The notes under the pieces were generated by a model. The model had not been told where the DNA came from, searched no databases, and saw only the letters and a list, made by a program, of their open reading frames with translations. The position numbers and the translations under genes were made by a program. DNA of 64,000 nucleotides from Treponema sp. (GTDB taxonomy: Bacteria; Spirochaetota; Spirochaetia; Treponematales; Breznakiellaceae), in the NCBI GenBank assembly GCA_009777995.1, contig WRKT01000010.1, positions 1-64,000 of the forward strand. Reading direction: 5' to 3'. Positions within the stretch are counted from its first letter, which is position 1; each line of letters opens with the position of its first letter. Below are positions 45,835 through 54,718 of the stretch, one piece after another.

Positions 45835-45961
45835 TTCACACAGAGGGCACGGAGACACGGAGTTCACAGAGGAAGATTTGATATTGGCCCACTCTAGAGA
45901 CCCTTTGTGAGCTCAGTGGTCTCTGTGAGCTCCGTGTGAACTAAAACACAGAGTAAAAAAA
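45835..45961. repeat. CACGGAG-type inverted intergenic repeat, copy 1
   Basis: Left arm made of CACAGAG/CACGGAG units, a short non-repetitive centre, right arm of CTCTGTGAGCTC/CTCCGTG units that pair with the left arm, then a conserved tail (TAAAACACAGAGTAAAAAA). It occupies nearly the whole gap between rpoZ and miaA. Two further copies lie at 48.8 and 49.7 kb. Confidence 0.85.
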
Positions 45962-45963
45962 GT

Positions 45964-46179
45964 TTATTCTTTCTCAAGAATAAAATCGATTTCCTTTGTG
46001 AAGATCTCTTTTGCTGCAAGGGACACTACCTTGCCGTCATTTGTGTCAATGTGGTATCTTGCTTGACCGTCCTGGGCTGCGTAGAGCATTGAAAGCTGAT
46101 AGGAGCGCCGGGAAGATGCGACAGTTACTTCATACATATTTTTTTCATATTGAATTAACTTTTCCAAAGGAAATATCAT
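45964..46179 (-). CDS. rpoZ: RNA polymerase omega-like subunit
   Basis: 71 residues. The pattern N.YE.T....R.YQL followed by NDGKVVSLAAKEIF and a final acidic helix matches omega (N.(F/Y)(D/E)...RA.QL...(N/D)..K.v..A..EI), and resembles spirochaete omega proteins beginning MVFPLE.LI. Omega chaperones the beta-prime subunit. The usual position next to gmk/spoT is absent; here it follows the HD-GYP gene by ten bases. Recognition rests on pattern only. Confidence 0.72.
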   Translation of the reverse strand: MIFPLEKLIQYEKNMYEVTVASSRRSYQLSMLYAAQDGQARYHIDTNDGKVVSLAAKEIFTKEIDFILEKE

Positions 46180-46189
46180 TTTTTTCTCC

Positions 46190-47266
46190 CTATGAGTGCT
46201 GTAATGCTATTTTCTTAAATTCATCTTGAAGTTCAACAAGTGCTTCACATAAAATCGGATCAAACTGGGTTCCCTTGCCTTCAAGAATAATATTTACTGA
46301 TTCAGTATAAGGGATTGCAGCCTTATAAACACGGGAACATACAAGGGCATCATAAACATCGGCAACTGCGGCAAATCTTGCCGCAAGGGGTATATCATCC
46401 TCTTTTAACCCTTGAGGATATCCCTTGCCATCCCATCTCTCATGATGACCATAGCAGATATCTTCGCAGTGCTTTAAATAGAGGGAGGCATTTACATCCC
46501 CAAGCTCGGCAATAATCTCCTTGCCCCTTGTTGTATGGGTTTTCATAATATCATATTCATCGGGGTCAAGGCGGCCCGGCTTTAATAGTATGCGGTCAGG
46601 GATGGCAATTTTACCCACATCATGGAGGGCCATGGATTTCACAATAACCTCGGGCTGCATCTTAAGAACCTCATCAGCGTACTTTGACTTTGAAAGGATA
46701 AGGTGCTTTGCCAATGTGCCAACGTAGAGCTGGGTTCGCTTTACATGCTCGCCGGATTCCATGTCCCTATGCTCAATAACGCTTGCAAGTCCCTGAAGTG
46801 CATTATCGAGGGTCCTATTTGCCTCTTCTGTTTTACGGATAACCTCTTTTGTCTTCTCGGCTACCATTTCTTCGAGGGAGTCACTGTAATTTTTCAGTTC
46901 AATCTGGTTCTTTACCCGCAGTTTTACGATTTCGGGGGTAAAGGGCTTATTGATAAAATCAACTGCACCTGCCGCAAGAAGTTCGCTTTCAGAGTCATTT
47001 TCTGCCGTAATAAAAATTACCGGGATTCTTTTAAATGCATCATCATGCTTTAAGACTTCAAACATCTCCCTGCCGTCCATAACAGGCATCTGCACGTCCA
47101 AAAGGATGATCTTTGGCAGGGTCTTTGCACTGCGAAGTACATCCAGAGCCTCTTTGCCGTTATATGCTGTAAGCACATTATAATCGTCTTTGAGAATCTC
47201 TTCGAGAATCATGACATTTACGTCAATGTCATCTACGGCAAGAACCGTGGACTCTAGATTAAGCAT
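46190..47266 (-). CDS. Response regulator with HD-GYP c-di-GMP phosphodiesterase domain
   Basis: 358 residues. N-terminal receiver with phospho-acceptor Asp57 (LLDVQMPVMDG) and Lys107 (NKPFTP), a coiled-coil linker, and an HD-GYP domain with HD at 215-216 (ALHDVGKIAIPDR), HH at 274-275 and a final W-D-G-K-G-Y-P at 278-284. It should hydrolyse c-di-GMP (or another cyclic dinucleotide). It overlaps the HPt gene by eight bases, so the HPt protein likely phosphorylates the receiver. Confidence 0.93.
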   Translation of the reverse strand: MLNLESTVLAVDDIDVNVMILEEILKDDYNVLTAYNGKEALDVLRSAKTLPKIILLDVQMPVMDGREMFEVLKHDDAFKRIPVIFITAENDSESELLAAGAVDFINKPFTPEIVKLRVKNQIELKNYSDSLEEMVAEKTKEVIRKTEEANRTLDNALQGLASVIEHRDMESGEHVKRTQLYVGTLAKHLILSKSKYADEVLKMQPEVIVKSMALHDVGKIAIPDRILLKPGRLDPDEYDIMKTHTTRGKEIIAELGDVNASLYLKHCEDICYGHHERWDGKGYPQGLKEDDIPLAARFAAVADVYDALVCSRVYKAAIPYTESVNIILEGKGTQFDPILCEALVELQDEFKKIALQHS

Positions 47267-47600
47267 TTTCGGCTATCACCTTTTCTACGGCCTTAAGGGT
47301 TTCTTCAAAACAGACCTTAATACCCTCAAGGCTTTCGGCTTTTATAGAACTGCCCTTAAGCTGGGTTTCTATATCCAAGGATTGGTTAAAAAGCTCAGTC
47401 AGCGAGAGATTTGCCGCAAGACCCTTAATCGTATGGGCAGCAGCCTGGGCAGCTTCCCAGTCCTCACTGTCACAGGTGCTTAAAAGGCTGTCCAGTTTGG
47501 TATCCGTCTTAAACTTGGTAAGCAGTTTGGCATATAGCTTACCGTTATTCATTACTCGTTTCTTTCCTTCTTCTGCGTTAATATAAACAAGATCCGCCAC
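47259..47600 (-). CDS. Histidine phosphotransfer (HPt) domain protein
   Basis: 113 residues from a GTG with GGAGG six bases upstream. Four-helix HPt signature AAAHTIKGLAANL with the phosphoryl-accepting His around residue 56. It should relay phosphate from a hybrid kinase to the adjacent HD-GYP regulator. No kinase gene is nearby. Confidence 0.9.
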   Translation of the reverse strand: MADLVYINAEEGKKRVMNNGKLYAKLLTKFKTDTKLDSLLSTCDSEDWEAAQAAAHTIKGLAANLSLTELFNQSLDIETQLKGSSIKAESLEGIKVCFEETLKAVEKVIAENA

Positions 47601-47633
47601 AATTAACCTCCGGAGAAGACTACCTCACTCTGT

Positions 47634-47662
47634 ATTCTACACAAAATTAAAACCTTAGTCTA
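47634..47662 (-). promoter_or_regulatory. Possible promoter of the HPt/HD-GYP/rpoZ/miaA operon
   Basis: Minus strand: TAGACT (47662-47657), 17-base spacer, TAGAAT (47639-47634) with TG just before it (extended -10). Two-base deviations in each box make this a moderate match. It lies at the end of the upstream beta-barrel gene. Confidence 0.4.
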
Positions 47663-48744
47663 GCCCCCGTATTCAAAATGAACCTTGTATCCCCTGTTCC
47701 TTCCATGCTGTTAGGAATGCGTGCGGTGAGGTTAAGGGAAAACCCCTGAAAAAGCTCATAGTCCGCGCTGATAATTGGCTGGAAGGCGAAATCGTCGAAG
47801 CACATTAGAGTGGAAAGGCTCATGGTGAAAAAATCGTTAAAACGATACATTGCACTTGCATAAAGATAATGATTATTCATCCAATACCCCCCGAATCCAA
47901 GGGCACTTATAGATGATGAGCCGTTATATAAATACTCTGCAAGGACATATAAATCCCCTCCAAGAAAGCTATAATCAAAGCCAAGGCCTGCAGAAAGTGC
48001 GTCTATTCCGTCGTTTCTATCGGGGTCAAGGACATAAAGGGCATCGGCTACAAAGCCGAGTACTAGGTCTAGCTTAAGGGAAAGGCCGAAGCGGTGGAGC
48101 CCTAATTCAGGGCTATCATCTGCAAAGCCCACGGTTTCATAGGCATAAATTGCCTGAAGGCTTGCATTCCACCAATGTTGGTCAAGAACAATCCCGGGGA
48201 TTATGCCCCCGCCCTGAAACTCTAAGGGGTTTTTCGGGGCTGCGGCAAAGGCCATTAGCCTAAGGGTATCTGTGGGGTAAAAGGCAGAGTTTATACCGAG
48301 TACTCCCCTTGGTCTTGCATTAATGGCTAGGGGATTCCTCGGATTAAGGAAATCCGAAGAGCCCCAGACCTGGCCATAGCCAAAGTTCATGCGCAGGAGC
48401 CCTGCCTCTGTGTCGATATGTTCCCCGGCAATTCTTATAAAGAGGCGCTCAAGTTCCATTGCGGCGGCATAGTTTTCCCCGCTTATTGCAAGGCCTGTCA
48501 TAATAGGGCCAAGGGCATAGTTCCCGGACATGGCTATCAGGTTAAAGGCTCCGTTGAAAGTAACACTGTCCCTGGTCCTTACCCTTAGTCTCAAATTGGT
48601 AAACTGCTCAAAGCCAAAGCTATGCTCGGGGTTCGCTTCGCTAAGAACATAGTTAAAAGAACTCTCTGAAACCCCTGACCAATCCTGGGCAAACAGTCCC
48701 CCTGAAATAACAAACACTATAATAATCAAAAGACTTTTTTTCAT
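47647..48744 (-). CDS. Outer-membrane beta-barrel protein of the ABC export cassette
   Basis: 365 residues. Signal peptide MKKSLLIIIVFVISGGLFAQ cut after about residue 20, then many alternating beta strands and a C-terminal ...TGARLRF ending in Phe, the outer-membrane barrel signature. I do not recognise a named family; the layout resembles porin-type barrels of spirochaetes. It ends the operon LolD-like ATPase, two permeases, LolA-like protein, barrel, which suggests an outer-membrane acceptor or exit for the exported lipid or lipoprotein. AGGTGAATT precedes the ATG. Confidence 0.78.
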   Translation of the reverse strand: MKKSLLIIIVFVISGGLFAQDWSGVSESSFNYVLSEANPEHSFGFEQFTNLRLRVRTRDSVTFNGAFNLIAMSGNYALGPIMTGLAISGENYAAAMELERLFIRIAGEHIDTEAGLLRMNFGYGQVWGSSDFLNPRNPLAINARPRGVLGINSAFYPTDTLRLMAFAAAPKNPLEFQGGGIIPGIVLDQHWWNASLQAIYAYETVGFADDSPELGLHRFGLSLKLDLVLGFVADALYVLDPDRNDGIDALSAGLGFDYSFLGGDLYVLAEYLYNGSSSISALGFGGYWMNNHYLYASAMYRFNDFFTMSLSTLMCFDDFAFQPIISADYELFQGFSLNLTARIPNSMEGTGDTRFILNTGARLRF

Positions 48745-48773
48745 AATTCACCTCATATAAATACAACTTAAAT

Positions 48774-48905
48774 TTTTTCACACGGAGCTCACGGAGAGCA
48801 CAGAGAGCACGGAGAGTTTCTAGAGTTTTGCCAAACCCTAATAATCCTCTGTGAGCTCCGTGTCCTCTGTGAGCTCTGTGCTATAAAAAACACAGTGATA
48901 AAAAA
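48774..48905. repeat. CACGGAG-type inverted intergenic repeat, copy 2
   Basis: Same architecture as copy 1: left arm with CACGGAG/CACAGAG units, AT-rich centre including CCAAACCCTAATAA, right arm CTCTGTGAGCTCCGTG twice, tail CTATAAAAAACACAGTGATAAA. Lies between the LolA-like gene and the beta-barrel gene. Confidence 0.88.
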
Positions 48906-48913
48906 TTCTAAAG

Positions 48914-49648
48914 TTATCTTCTCAAATTTCTCTCGCTAAAAACAGAGTCTGCGATGGGCCTGTCGAGAATCACGTTGTTCATCGTGAAGACTGTCCTTGA
49001 GCCCCTGCGCAAATGATCACGGACTTCCATTTCTACAGGGAAGCGCCTCCCGTCTATTACTTCAACGCGCAGCATATTGAACTCTTTTAGTAATGCACCG
49101 GATAGGGCAAAGAGCTCCTGCTTCAATAGATCATTATTCTCCCTGTCGATGTAGAGCCTTCTTGTAGGATAACTTTCAGTACGGGACAGAGCAGTCAACT
49201 CAAGCGCCCAGGTTGATCTGCCATTAACTGTTTCAGTTCCAAGCAGGACCGGCGTATAACGGGTAGAAAGAGGTGCATTGTCCATTGCATCTTCGTAGGA
49301 CATGTCTGAGCCCATCATGGATTCACGCAGCATATGTCCTGAAATGAGCACCACCCCCTCAACATCGGGTGAATAGACCATGAGGCGGCCCCTTGTTTTA
49401 AGATATCTGGTATCCCTGTCTTCAGAGTTAGTAAACTCCATAAAGCTGTCTGCATTTCCTCTGGCCCAGGCATTCATGGTACGAACCACTCGCCTATTAT
49501 TATGCTCTATTATCATCTCCCCTTCATATTGAATGGTATCAAAAACGTCATTATTATCGACCCTCTGCAGAATCTCCATAGCTGTCTGGGAATACGCAAG
49601 CCCGCCAACGAAAATAACCAACACAAATAAAATCAAAATCCTTTTCAT
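48914..49648 (-). CDS. LolA-like outer-membrane lipoprotein-sorting protein (ABC cassette)
   Basis: 244 residues from the ATG at 49648 (GGAGG upstream). Signal peptide ending about AYSQ, then a LolA/LppX-type half-barrel of the outer-membrane lipoprotein-sorting family: MNAWARGNADSFMEF, RYLKTRGRLMVYSP, the MGSDMSYEDAM motif and the RRLYIDRENNDLLKQELF strand pair. Such proteins carry a hydrophobic cargo (lipid or lipoprotein) across the periplasm. A paralogue with the same motif (MGTDFSYSD) is encoded at 58.0-58.8 kb. Confidence 0.85.
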   Translation of the reverse strand: MKRILILFVLVIFVGGLAYSQTAMEILQRVDNNDVFDTIQYEGEMIIEHNNRRVVRTMNAWARGNADSFMEFTNSEDRDTRYLKTRGRLMVYSPDVEGVVLISGHMLRESMMGSDMSYEDAMDNAPLSTRYTPVLLGTETVNGRSTWALELTALSRTESYPTRRLYIDRENNDLLKQELFALSGALLKEFNMLRVEVIDGRRFPVEMEVRDHLRRGSRTVFTMNNVILDRPIADSVFSERNLRR

Positions 49649-49683
49649 TATATACCTCCGAATAAAGAACAACTCACATTATT

Positions 49684-49810
49684 TCTCACAGAGGACACGG
49701 AGGCACGGAGCACACAGAGAGTAGATTGGATATTGACCAAACTCTAATAACTCTCTGTGAACTCTGTGTTCTCTGTGAGCTCTGTGCTATATAAAACACA
49801 GTGTAAAAAA
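49684..49810. repeat. CACGGAG-type inverted intergenic repeat, copy 3
   Basis: Third copy, with left arm CACAGAGGACACGGAGGCACGG, centre with GATATTGACCAAACTCTAATAA, right arm of CTCTGTGAACTC/CTCTGTGAGCTC units and tail CTATATAAAACACAGTGTAAA. It lies between the second permease gene and the LolA-like gene and stays a few bases from the permease stop. Confidence 0.88.
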
Positions 49811-49816
49811 TTCCAC

Positions 49817-51088
49817 TCACCTTCTTAAAGCCTCTACAGGCTCGACACGAACACTTCTAAGAGACGGAATCAATGTGAAAACCGCCGCAATAACTATGCC
49901 CATTAAAAAAGCCTGTACCAGTGAAGTTACACTGAACTGAGTGAATATTGCATTTGCAAGGGGCATGTCGGCAAAGGTGTTTCCGTAAAGGTCTCCGATG
50001 CGTACAGGGAAGTTGGAAAGGAGCCCGACTAAGGTTCCGCCCACAAGCACCCCGGCTGTTGCACCAAAGATAGACAGAAAAATTGATTCAAAGAAGAATA
50101 CCTTTACTATCTCTCCCCGCGTCATACCAAGACAGCCCATCATTCCGATTTCCTTAATCCGCTCGTGGATAATCATTACCACAGTATTAACGATAAGGAA
50201 ACTTGCAACACTTAAAAATACTATAAACATAAGTGTATAGAGCGGTACAATCTGCCTCATTATGGCAACCCAATAATGATCTTCCCAGTCCGTAACCAGG
50301 TTGCCCGGGCCAAGCATGTTCTGCACAGATGCAGTAATAAACGGGCTCTGCTTTTCATCTTCAGCAAAAATAACAAGCTGCTGGGTTCCCTCATCCAGGG
50401 TTAAAAGTCGCTGAAGCCTTTCAATATCAACTATGATATACCTCTCATCAAACCTGATATAATCAAAGAGGAAAATCCCGACAACTTCAGGACTCCAAAA
50501 CCGGTCGGCAAACTGAGCCGATGTGGTTCTTAGTGTAATTCTGTCGCCAATAACAAAGCCGGTTTTCTCCGAAAGTGCAAGACCTATTGCAGCTTCATTT
50601 GAGCCGGGTGTCGGCCAGCGACCCTGTATAAGGCCGTCGTTCCTGTCGGTCATATTAAAATTGTTAATTTCCGTCTCTCTTGCAATATCAAGGCCCCATA
50701 AGGTGGCATGTCTTAATGTACTATCCTGCAAGGTTGCCAATGTATTTATACGAGGCATTACAGCTTTAACACCCGGGATCCTCTCAATATCTGCGGCTAA
50801 CTCCCTCCAGCTTCTTCCGTCTGCAACCGGATACATTACAGGCATAAACTCCTGCTCCGCCTCATATTCCTCTGTCACAACCCTGACATGGCCAAGTTCA
50901 AAAATTTGCACCAGCTCATTAATTGATTGGGTCATGCCGCCAATAAAGCCCCCGTAGAAAACCACGAAGAATACGGCAATTCCTACTGCAGAAATACAGA
51001 AGACAGTTCTCCTCCTGTTCCGCCCTATATTACGAAAGGCTATCTTGATAAGCGTACCGGAGCCGCCTTTTTTCATTTCGTCACTCAT
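49817..51088 (-). CDS. FtsX-type ABC permease (MacB/LolE-like), second
   Basis: 423 residues from the ATG at 51088 (AGGAGG six bases upstream). One N-terminal span (about 25-48) followed by a large extracytoplasmic MacB_PCD domain, then three C-terminal FtsX spans (IVFLSVASFLIVNTVVMIIHERIKEIGMMGCLGM and two more). Topology of LolC/E or MacB, which lift a lipoprotein or lipid from the inner membrane rather than pump through a channel. Works with the 585-residue permease and the LolD-like ATPase. Confidence 0.9.
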   Translation of the reverse strand: MSDEMKKGGSGTLIKIAFRNIGRNRRRTVFCISAVGIAVFFVVFYGGFIGGMTQSINELVQIFELGHVRVVTEEYEAEQEFMPVMYPVADGRSWRELAADIERIPGVKAVMPRINTLATLQDSTLRHATLWGLDIARETEINNFNMTDRNDGLIQGRWPTPGSNEAAIGLALSEKTGFVIGDRITLRTTSAQFADRFWSPEVVGIFLFDYIRFDERYIIVDIERLQRLLTLDEGTQQLVIFAEDEKQSPFITASVQNMLGPGNLVTDWEDHYWVAIMRQIVPLYTLMFIVFLSVASFLIVNTVVMIIHERIKEIGMMGCLGMTRGEIVKVFFFESIFLSIFGATAGVLVGGTLVGLLSNFPVRIGDLYGNTFADMPLANAIFTQFSVTSLVQAFLMGIVIAAVFTLIPSLRSVRVEPVEALRR

Positions 51089-51098
51089 TAATTTCCTC

Positions 51099-52856
51099 CT
51101 ATTCAAAGCGCAGACTGTCGGTTATACGCATTTTAAGCGCCCTTCTTGTCGGTAAAATGGCTATTAATGATGATAATACCGTTGCCATAATGCCTGAGCT
51201 GATTATCACTCCCACATCCCATACACTGCGGAACATACCGACTGTCCGGAAACCCATGCTTCCATCTCCACCAAGGGCATCGCCCATGGCAACCAGATCC
51301 CAGCCGTAGACAACCATCGGGTAATTAAGGGCACATCCCAGGATTATTCCCAGTATTGAGCCGATAAATCCAATGAAACCTGCTTCAAGCATATATGTCA
51401 TGACCATTTGTCTGTCTGTCATACCTAAGGCCCGCATCATGCCGGTTTCCTTTGTCCTTTCCATTATTGCAAGGAGTATGGTATTCGATATCCCAAGGAA
51501 TGCAAGGATCAATAAAATAAATACAAGGACATTAGGCGCTCCCACCTGCAATGCTTCGTAACCAAGGTAATCCGCCATGTACTCGTCCCAGGTGAAAACC
51601 CCAAGGTCTCCGCTTAAGCTCATGCCCATGGAAGAAAGGCCCCTCTCCAATGCAGCGGTGATCGCAGGAGACCTTTCACTTGCTCCGGGAAGCTGATGAT
51701 CAGGAACCCTTGAATCTCTAATTATCAATTCGGTGACTGCTCCTTCCAGCATCATACCTGTTTCTCCCTGTAAAACATTTAAGGGGATAAAGGCGGTGCT
51801 GTTTGGCAGAGGAGCAGGTGAATTAACGATTCCCACAACTATCAAAGAAATTAATTGATTAACCCTGCGCACAGCACCGGTATAATCCGCGCGTATCATG
51901 GCATCAAGGACGAGCTCTAATTGCCTCGGGTCTTCTTCAATAAGATCCCAGGCATCCATAAAATCCAGATACTCGTAAGCAGCACTCACCAAGGCCCTGT
52001 CTTCAATCCGCAGACTAGGCCAAAGGTCTACTTCCCAGCGTATAGCGCTGATTGTCTGGGGCGCTGCCTTCATTTCGATCATGGTGCTTATCTGGATATT
52101 ATTGCGATCTGTTGCGGCAACCAAATTCCAGAAACGATCAAGATCGTTTTGGGAGGCATCACGTCTAAGGATCATGCGCTCATTACCCTCTGTTATCCTT
52201 TCTTCCACAGTAAACATACCTGTCACAGTAGGAGCCTGCTCATAGAGCGAACGTATAAAGCCGGCATCTTGCGGATTATTGCTTACCCTTATTACATCAG
52301 AAATAAGAGCTTCCAGTTCCAACCTAAAGGGACGTGTGGGAATTCCAACTCTCAGCCTTTCTGCGGATAAAAGCCCCATGGCTATTTCATAATTCCCATT
52401 GTCCCGAACAAATCGGCCGAATTCAATATAACGCTCATTATCACCTATGTATCGCATGGTAAGAGCTTCTGCGGCAGGGTCTATTCCGTGGATAATCATT
52501 GGTAAAGATCCCGAATGCGAAAACATTGTACCGCTAAAGACAAAGCGCGGAGCAGAATTGTATCCTTCTCGAGCAAGGGCATCCCTATATACTTCCCAAT
52601 TTTGGAAGGTCTCGTAACTTGGCATTTCATCAAAGCGGTCAAAATAGAGATTGGTTTGCAATTTTGCAGCGCCAATCTCGTAGTTTACGATATTGCGGCG
52701 AGACTCAATCTGCATGCCCCCAAGCCAACTGTTTAAGAAGATATAGACCGCGACGCTTACCATAATTGCGAGGGAGGTAAGCAGGGTCTTCATTTTATGT
52801 CTTGCAAGATTGCGCATTGCAATCTTTTTAAGTTCCCAAATCCCTCTTATGGTCAT
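51099..52856 (-). CDS. FtsX-type ABC permease (MacB/LolC-like), first
   Basis: 585 residues. N-terminal span (about 25-45), an unusually long extracytoplasmic domain (about 50-445), and three C-terminal spans with the FtsX motif FLGISNTILLAIMERTKETGMMRALGMT. The longer loop compared with the 423-residue partner suggests a heterodimer with a distinct substrate-binding surface. Overlaps the ATPase gene by ATGA. Confidence 0.9.
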   Translation of the reverse strand: MTIRGIWELKKIAMRNLARHKMKTLLTSLAIMVSVAVYIFLNSWLGGMQIESRRNIVNYEIGAAKLQTNLYFDRFDEMPSYETFQNWEVYRDALAREGYNSAPRFVFSGTMFSHSGSLPMIIHGIDPAAEALTMRYIGDNERYIEFGRFVRDNGNYEIAMGLLSAERLRVGIPTRPFRLELEALISDVIRVSNNPQDAGFIRSLYEQAPTVTGMFTVEERITEGNERMILRRDASQNDLDRFWNLVAATDRNNIQISTMIEMKAAPQTISAIRWEVDLWPSLRIEDRALVSAAYEYLDFMDAWDLIEEDPRQLELVLDAMIRADYTGAVRRVNQLISLIVVGIVNSPAPLPNSTAFIPLNVLQGETGMMLEGAVTELIIRDSRVPDHQLPGASERSPAITAALERGLSSMGMSLSGDLGVFTWDEYMADYLGYEALQVGAPNVLVFILLILAFLGISNTILLAIMERTKETGMMRALGMTDRQMVMTYMLEAGFIGFIGSILGIILGCALNYPMVVYGWDLVAMGDALGGDGSMGFRTVGMFRSVWDVGVIISSGIMATVLSSLIAILPTRRALKMRITDSLRFE

Positions 52857-53548
52857 TTAGCGCCTCCCTTTGTTTCATCACTATCAATCTGCCCGTCCCT
52901 GATGCGGACAAGGCGCCGGGCATAGTCCATGACCATCTGATCGTGGGTGGAAAAAATAAAGGTGGTTCCTGCAGACTTATTCATTGCAAGCATGAGTTCA
53001 AGAATCTCCTTGCCAATTTTCGAGTCAAGGTTTGCAGTCGGCTCATCTGCGAGGATGAGGGCAGGCCTTTTTACAAGGGCCCTTGCAATGGCAACTCGCT
53101 GCTGCTGGCCCCCTGACATTTCCTTGGGTCTCCTCTTTGCCATACCCTCAAGGCCTACTTCTGCAAGCACCCTATCTGTCCTCTCCCTTATTTCCCTTGG
53201 CGGGAAACCAAGAAGGCTTAGGGGGAAGGATATATTTTCTTCGACCGAAAGAACCGGAATAAGGTTATAAGCCTGGAAGATAAAGCCGATTTTTTGTCTT
53301 CGAAGGATGGCAAGCTCATTTCTTTTCATTTTGCTTGTATCCGAGCCGCCAACAATCATGGAGCCGCCGGTGAGTATGTCAAGGCAGCCTACCAGGTGCA
53401 GGAAGGTGGATTTACCGCTTCCCGAGGGGCCTGCTATTGCAGCAAATTCCCCTGTTTGGAATTCCAGATTTACCCCCCTAAGGGCATGTACCGTCTGTCC
53501 ATTAAGGCCGTAATCCTTAATCACGTTTTCTGCTTTAACTACCGTCAT
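52853..53548 (-). CDS. LolD/MacB-type ABC transporter ATP-binding protein
   Basis: 231 residues. Walker A GPSGSGKST at 40-48, Q-loop FIFQAYNLIPVLSVEENI, signature KEMSGGQQQRVAIARAL, Walker B ALILADEPTANLD and H-loop STHD. These are LolD-like features of ATPases working with FtsX-type permeases. First gene of the five-gene export cassette; a promoter with two GntR-type operator sites lies 55-91 bases upstream. Confidence 0.93.
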   Translation of the reverse strand: MTVVKAENVIKDYGLNGQTVHALRGVNLEFQTGEFAAIAGPSGSGKSTFLHLVGCLDILTGGSMIVGGSDTSKMKRNELAILRRQKIGFIFQAYNLIPVLSVEENISFPLSLLGFPPREIRERTDRVLAEVGLEGMAKRRPKEMSGGQQQRVAIARALVKRPALILADEPTANLDSKIGKEILELMLAMNKSAGTTFIFSTHDQMVMDYARRLVRIRDGQIDSDETKGGAK

Positions 53549-53600
53549 ATTAACTCCTTTAGGCTATGCGCTTCCTGCGCCTTGCCAAATTGTATTATTT

Positions 53601-53650
53601 ATCTAGTACAATCATACATGTACTAGTACAATGTGTCAAGCACTTTTTTC
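53601..53650 (-). promoter_or_regulatory. Operator and promoter of the ABC export cassette (shared with the GntR gene)
   Basis: Minus-strand promoter TTGACA (53639-53634), 17-base spacer, TATGAT (53616-53611). Two CTAGTACAAT sites (plus strand 53603-53612 and 53623-53632) are 20 bases apart; the inner one sits in a perfect palindrome TGTACTAGTACA (53619-53630) in the spacer. The 50 bases here match the segment before the GntR gene at 44 of 50 positions. Repression by that regulator is the natural reading. Confidence 0.75.
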
Positions 53651-53657
53651 TATTTTT

Positions 53658-53686
53658 TTGACAAATTAAAAAAATTTCTATATATT
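53658..53686 (+). promoter_or_regulatory. Promoter of the PstS-like lipoprotein gene
   Basis: TTGACA (53658-53663), 17-base spacer, TATATT (53681-53686), both near consensus. The ATG at 53705 follows, with AAGGAAA as ribosome binding site. It diverges from the operator-controlled promoter only 8 bases away. Confidence 0.75.
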
Positions 53687-53704
53687 AGCCATAATAAGGA
53701 AATC

Positions 53705-54691
53705 ATGAAAAAATTATTATTTTTTACCATTATCTTAATAGGATGCAATCTTAACGGGCCGGATAATATAAGCCTCGGTGACCTTGAGAGCTCTAAAATT
53801 GAAGGGCTGACTCTGACAATCGATAATTTTCCGAAAATACAGAGCTCGACCTCGACCGATCCCCTAAGAAGGATTATTGCCTTAAAATTGTTTGGCATAC
53901 CCTATGAATGGGCTCCCTCCCACGCAAACCTGCTCTATATTGAGCCAAAATTAAGTAGTACTGATATAGAAAGGTTTAATACTCTCTTTGGTATGCCCGA
54001 TACTCACGGGGCCTTTGTTGACCTTATTAGCGGGGATGCAGACCTGATCCTGACTGCAAGGAAGTCATCAGCGGATGAGAGAAGACAGGCTCAGGCAGCA
54101 GGATTATCCTTTATCGAAACGCCGATCGCACTTGACGCCCTAGTTTTTATCGTAAATCAATTTAACCCGGTTGTTTCCCTTACCCACAGGCAAATTCAGG
54201 ACATATATTCGCTTAGAATCACAGATTGGCGGCAATTATGGCAGGAAGACAGCTCCGACATCAATTGGGAGCCTTTAATCAAACCATATATAAGAAATCC
54301 AAACTCAGGGAGCCAAGAACTCTTTGAAAGTCTGGTTTTACCCGGTTTTAATTCTGCGAATCTGCCCGTTTCCTGGGACGAGCTAATAGTTTTTACGATG
54401 TCAGGCGCCTTTGATGCAGTTTTATATGATTGGGATGCGATTTCTTATACCGTATACTATTATAAGGAATATATGGTGACAGGGGTAAATGTAAAAAGCG
54501 TGCCTGTTAACACTATAATGCCGAACAGAAATACAATAGCAAACAGGGCCTATCCGTATACGGCTGAAGTCTATGCAGTAATTCGCTCGGATTTGGAAGA
54601 AACTTCACCTGCTTATATGCTTTATCAATGGCTACAGACAGAGGAAGGGCAGAAGGTGATTGCCGAAAGCGGCTATGTACCTTATTATTAA
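53705..54691 (+). CDS. PstS-like periplasmic binding lipoprotein
   Basis: 328 residues from the ATG at 53705. Lipoprotein signal with lipobox LIGC (Cys14). The rest follows the phosphate-binding protein-like superfamily: SSTSTDPLRR, DLILTARKSSADERRQA, VFIVNQFNPV with LTHRQIQDIYSLRITDWRQL, NSGSQELFESLVL and the final YQWLQTEEGQKVIAESGYVPYY. The PstS phosphate-contact residues are not all evident, so the ligand is uncertain. No pstCAB genes follow; it may sense rather than import. Divergent from the export operon. Confidence 0.82.
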   Translation: MKKLLFFTIILIGCNLNGPDNISLGDLESSKIEGLTLTIDNFPKIQSSTSTDPLRRIIALKLFGIPYEWAPSHANLLYIEPKLSSTDIERFNTLFGMPDTHGAFVDLISGDADLILTARKSSADERRQAQAAGLSFIETPIALDALVFIVNQFNPVVSLTHRQIQDIYSLRITDWRQLWQEDSSDINWEPLIKPYIRNPNSGSQELFESLVLPGFNSANLPVSWDELIVFTMSGAFDAVLYDWDAISYTVYYYKEYMVTGVNVKSVPVNTIMPNRNTIANRAYPYTAEVYAVIRSDLEETSPAYMLYQWLQTEEGQKVIAESGYVPYY

Positions 54692-54718
54692 AGACAATAA
54701 AAATGCTTGGGGGAAAGA

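Noticed and set aside
45835-49810. CACGGAG repeats as a CRISPR array
   Set aside because: Units are 7-8 bases, unevenly spaced, in inverted arms, with no constant spacer length and no cas genes.
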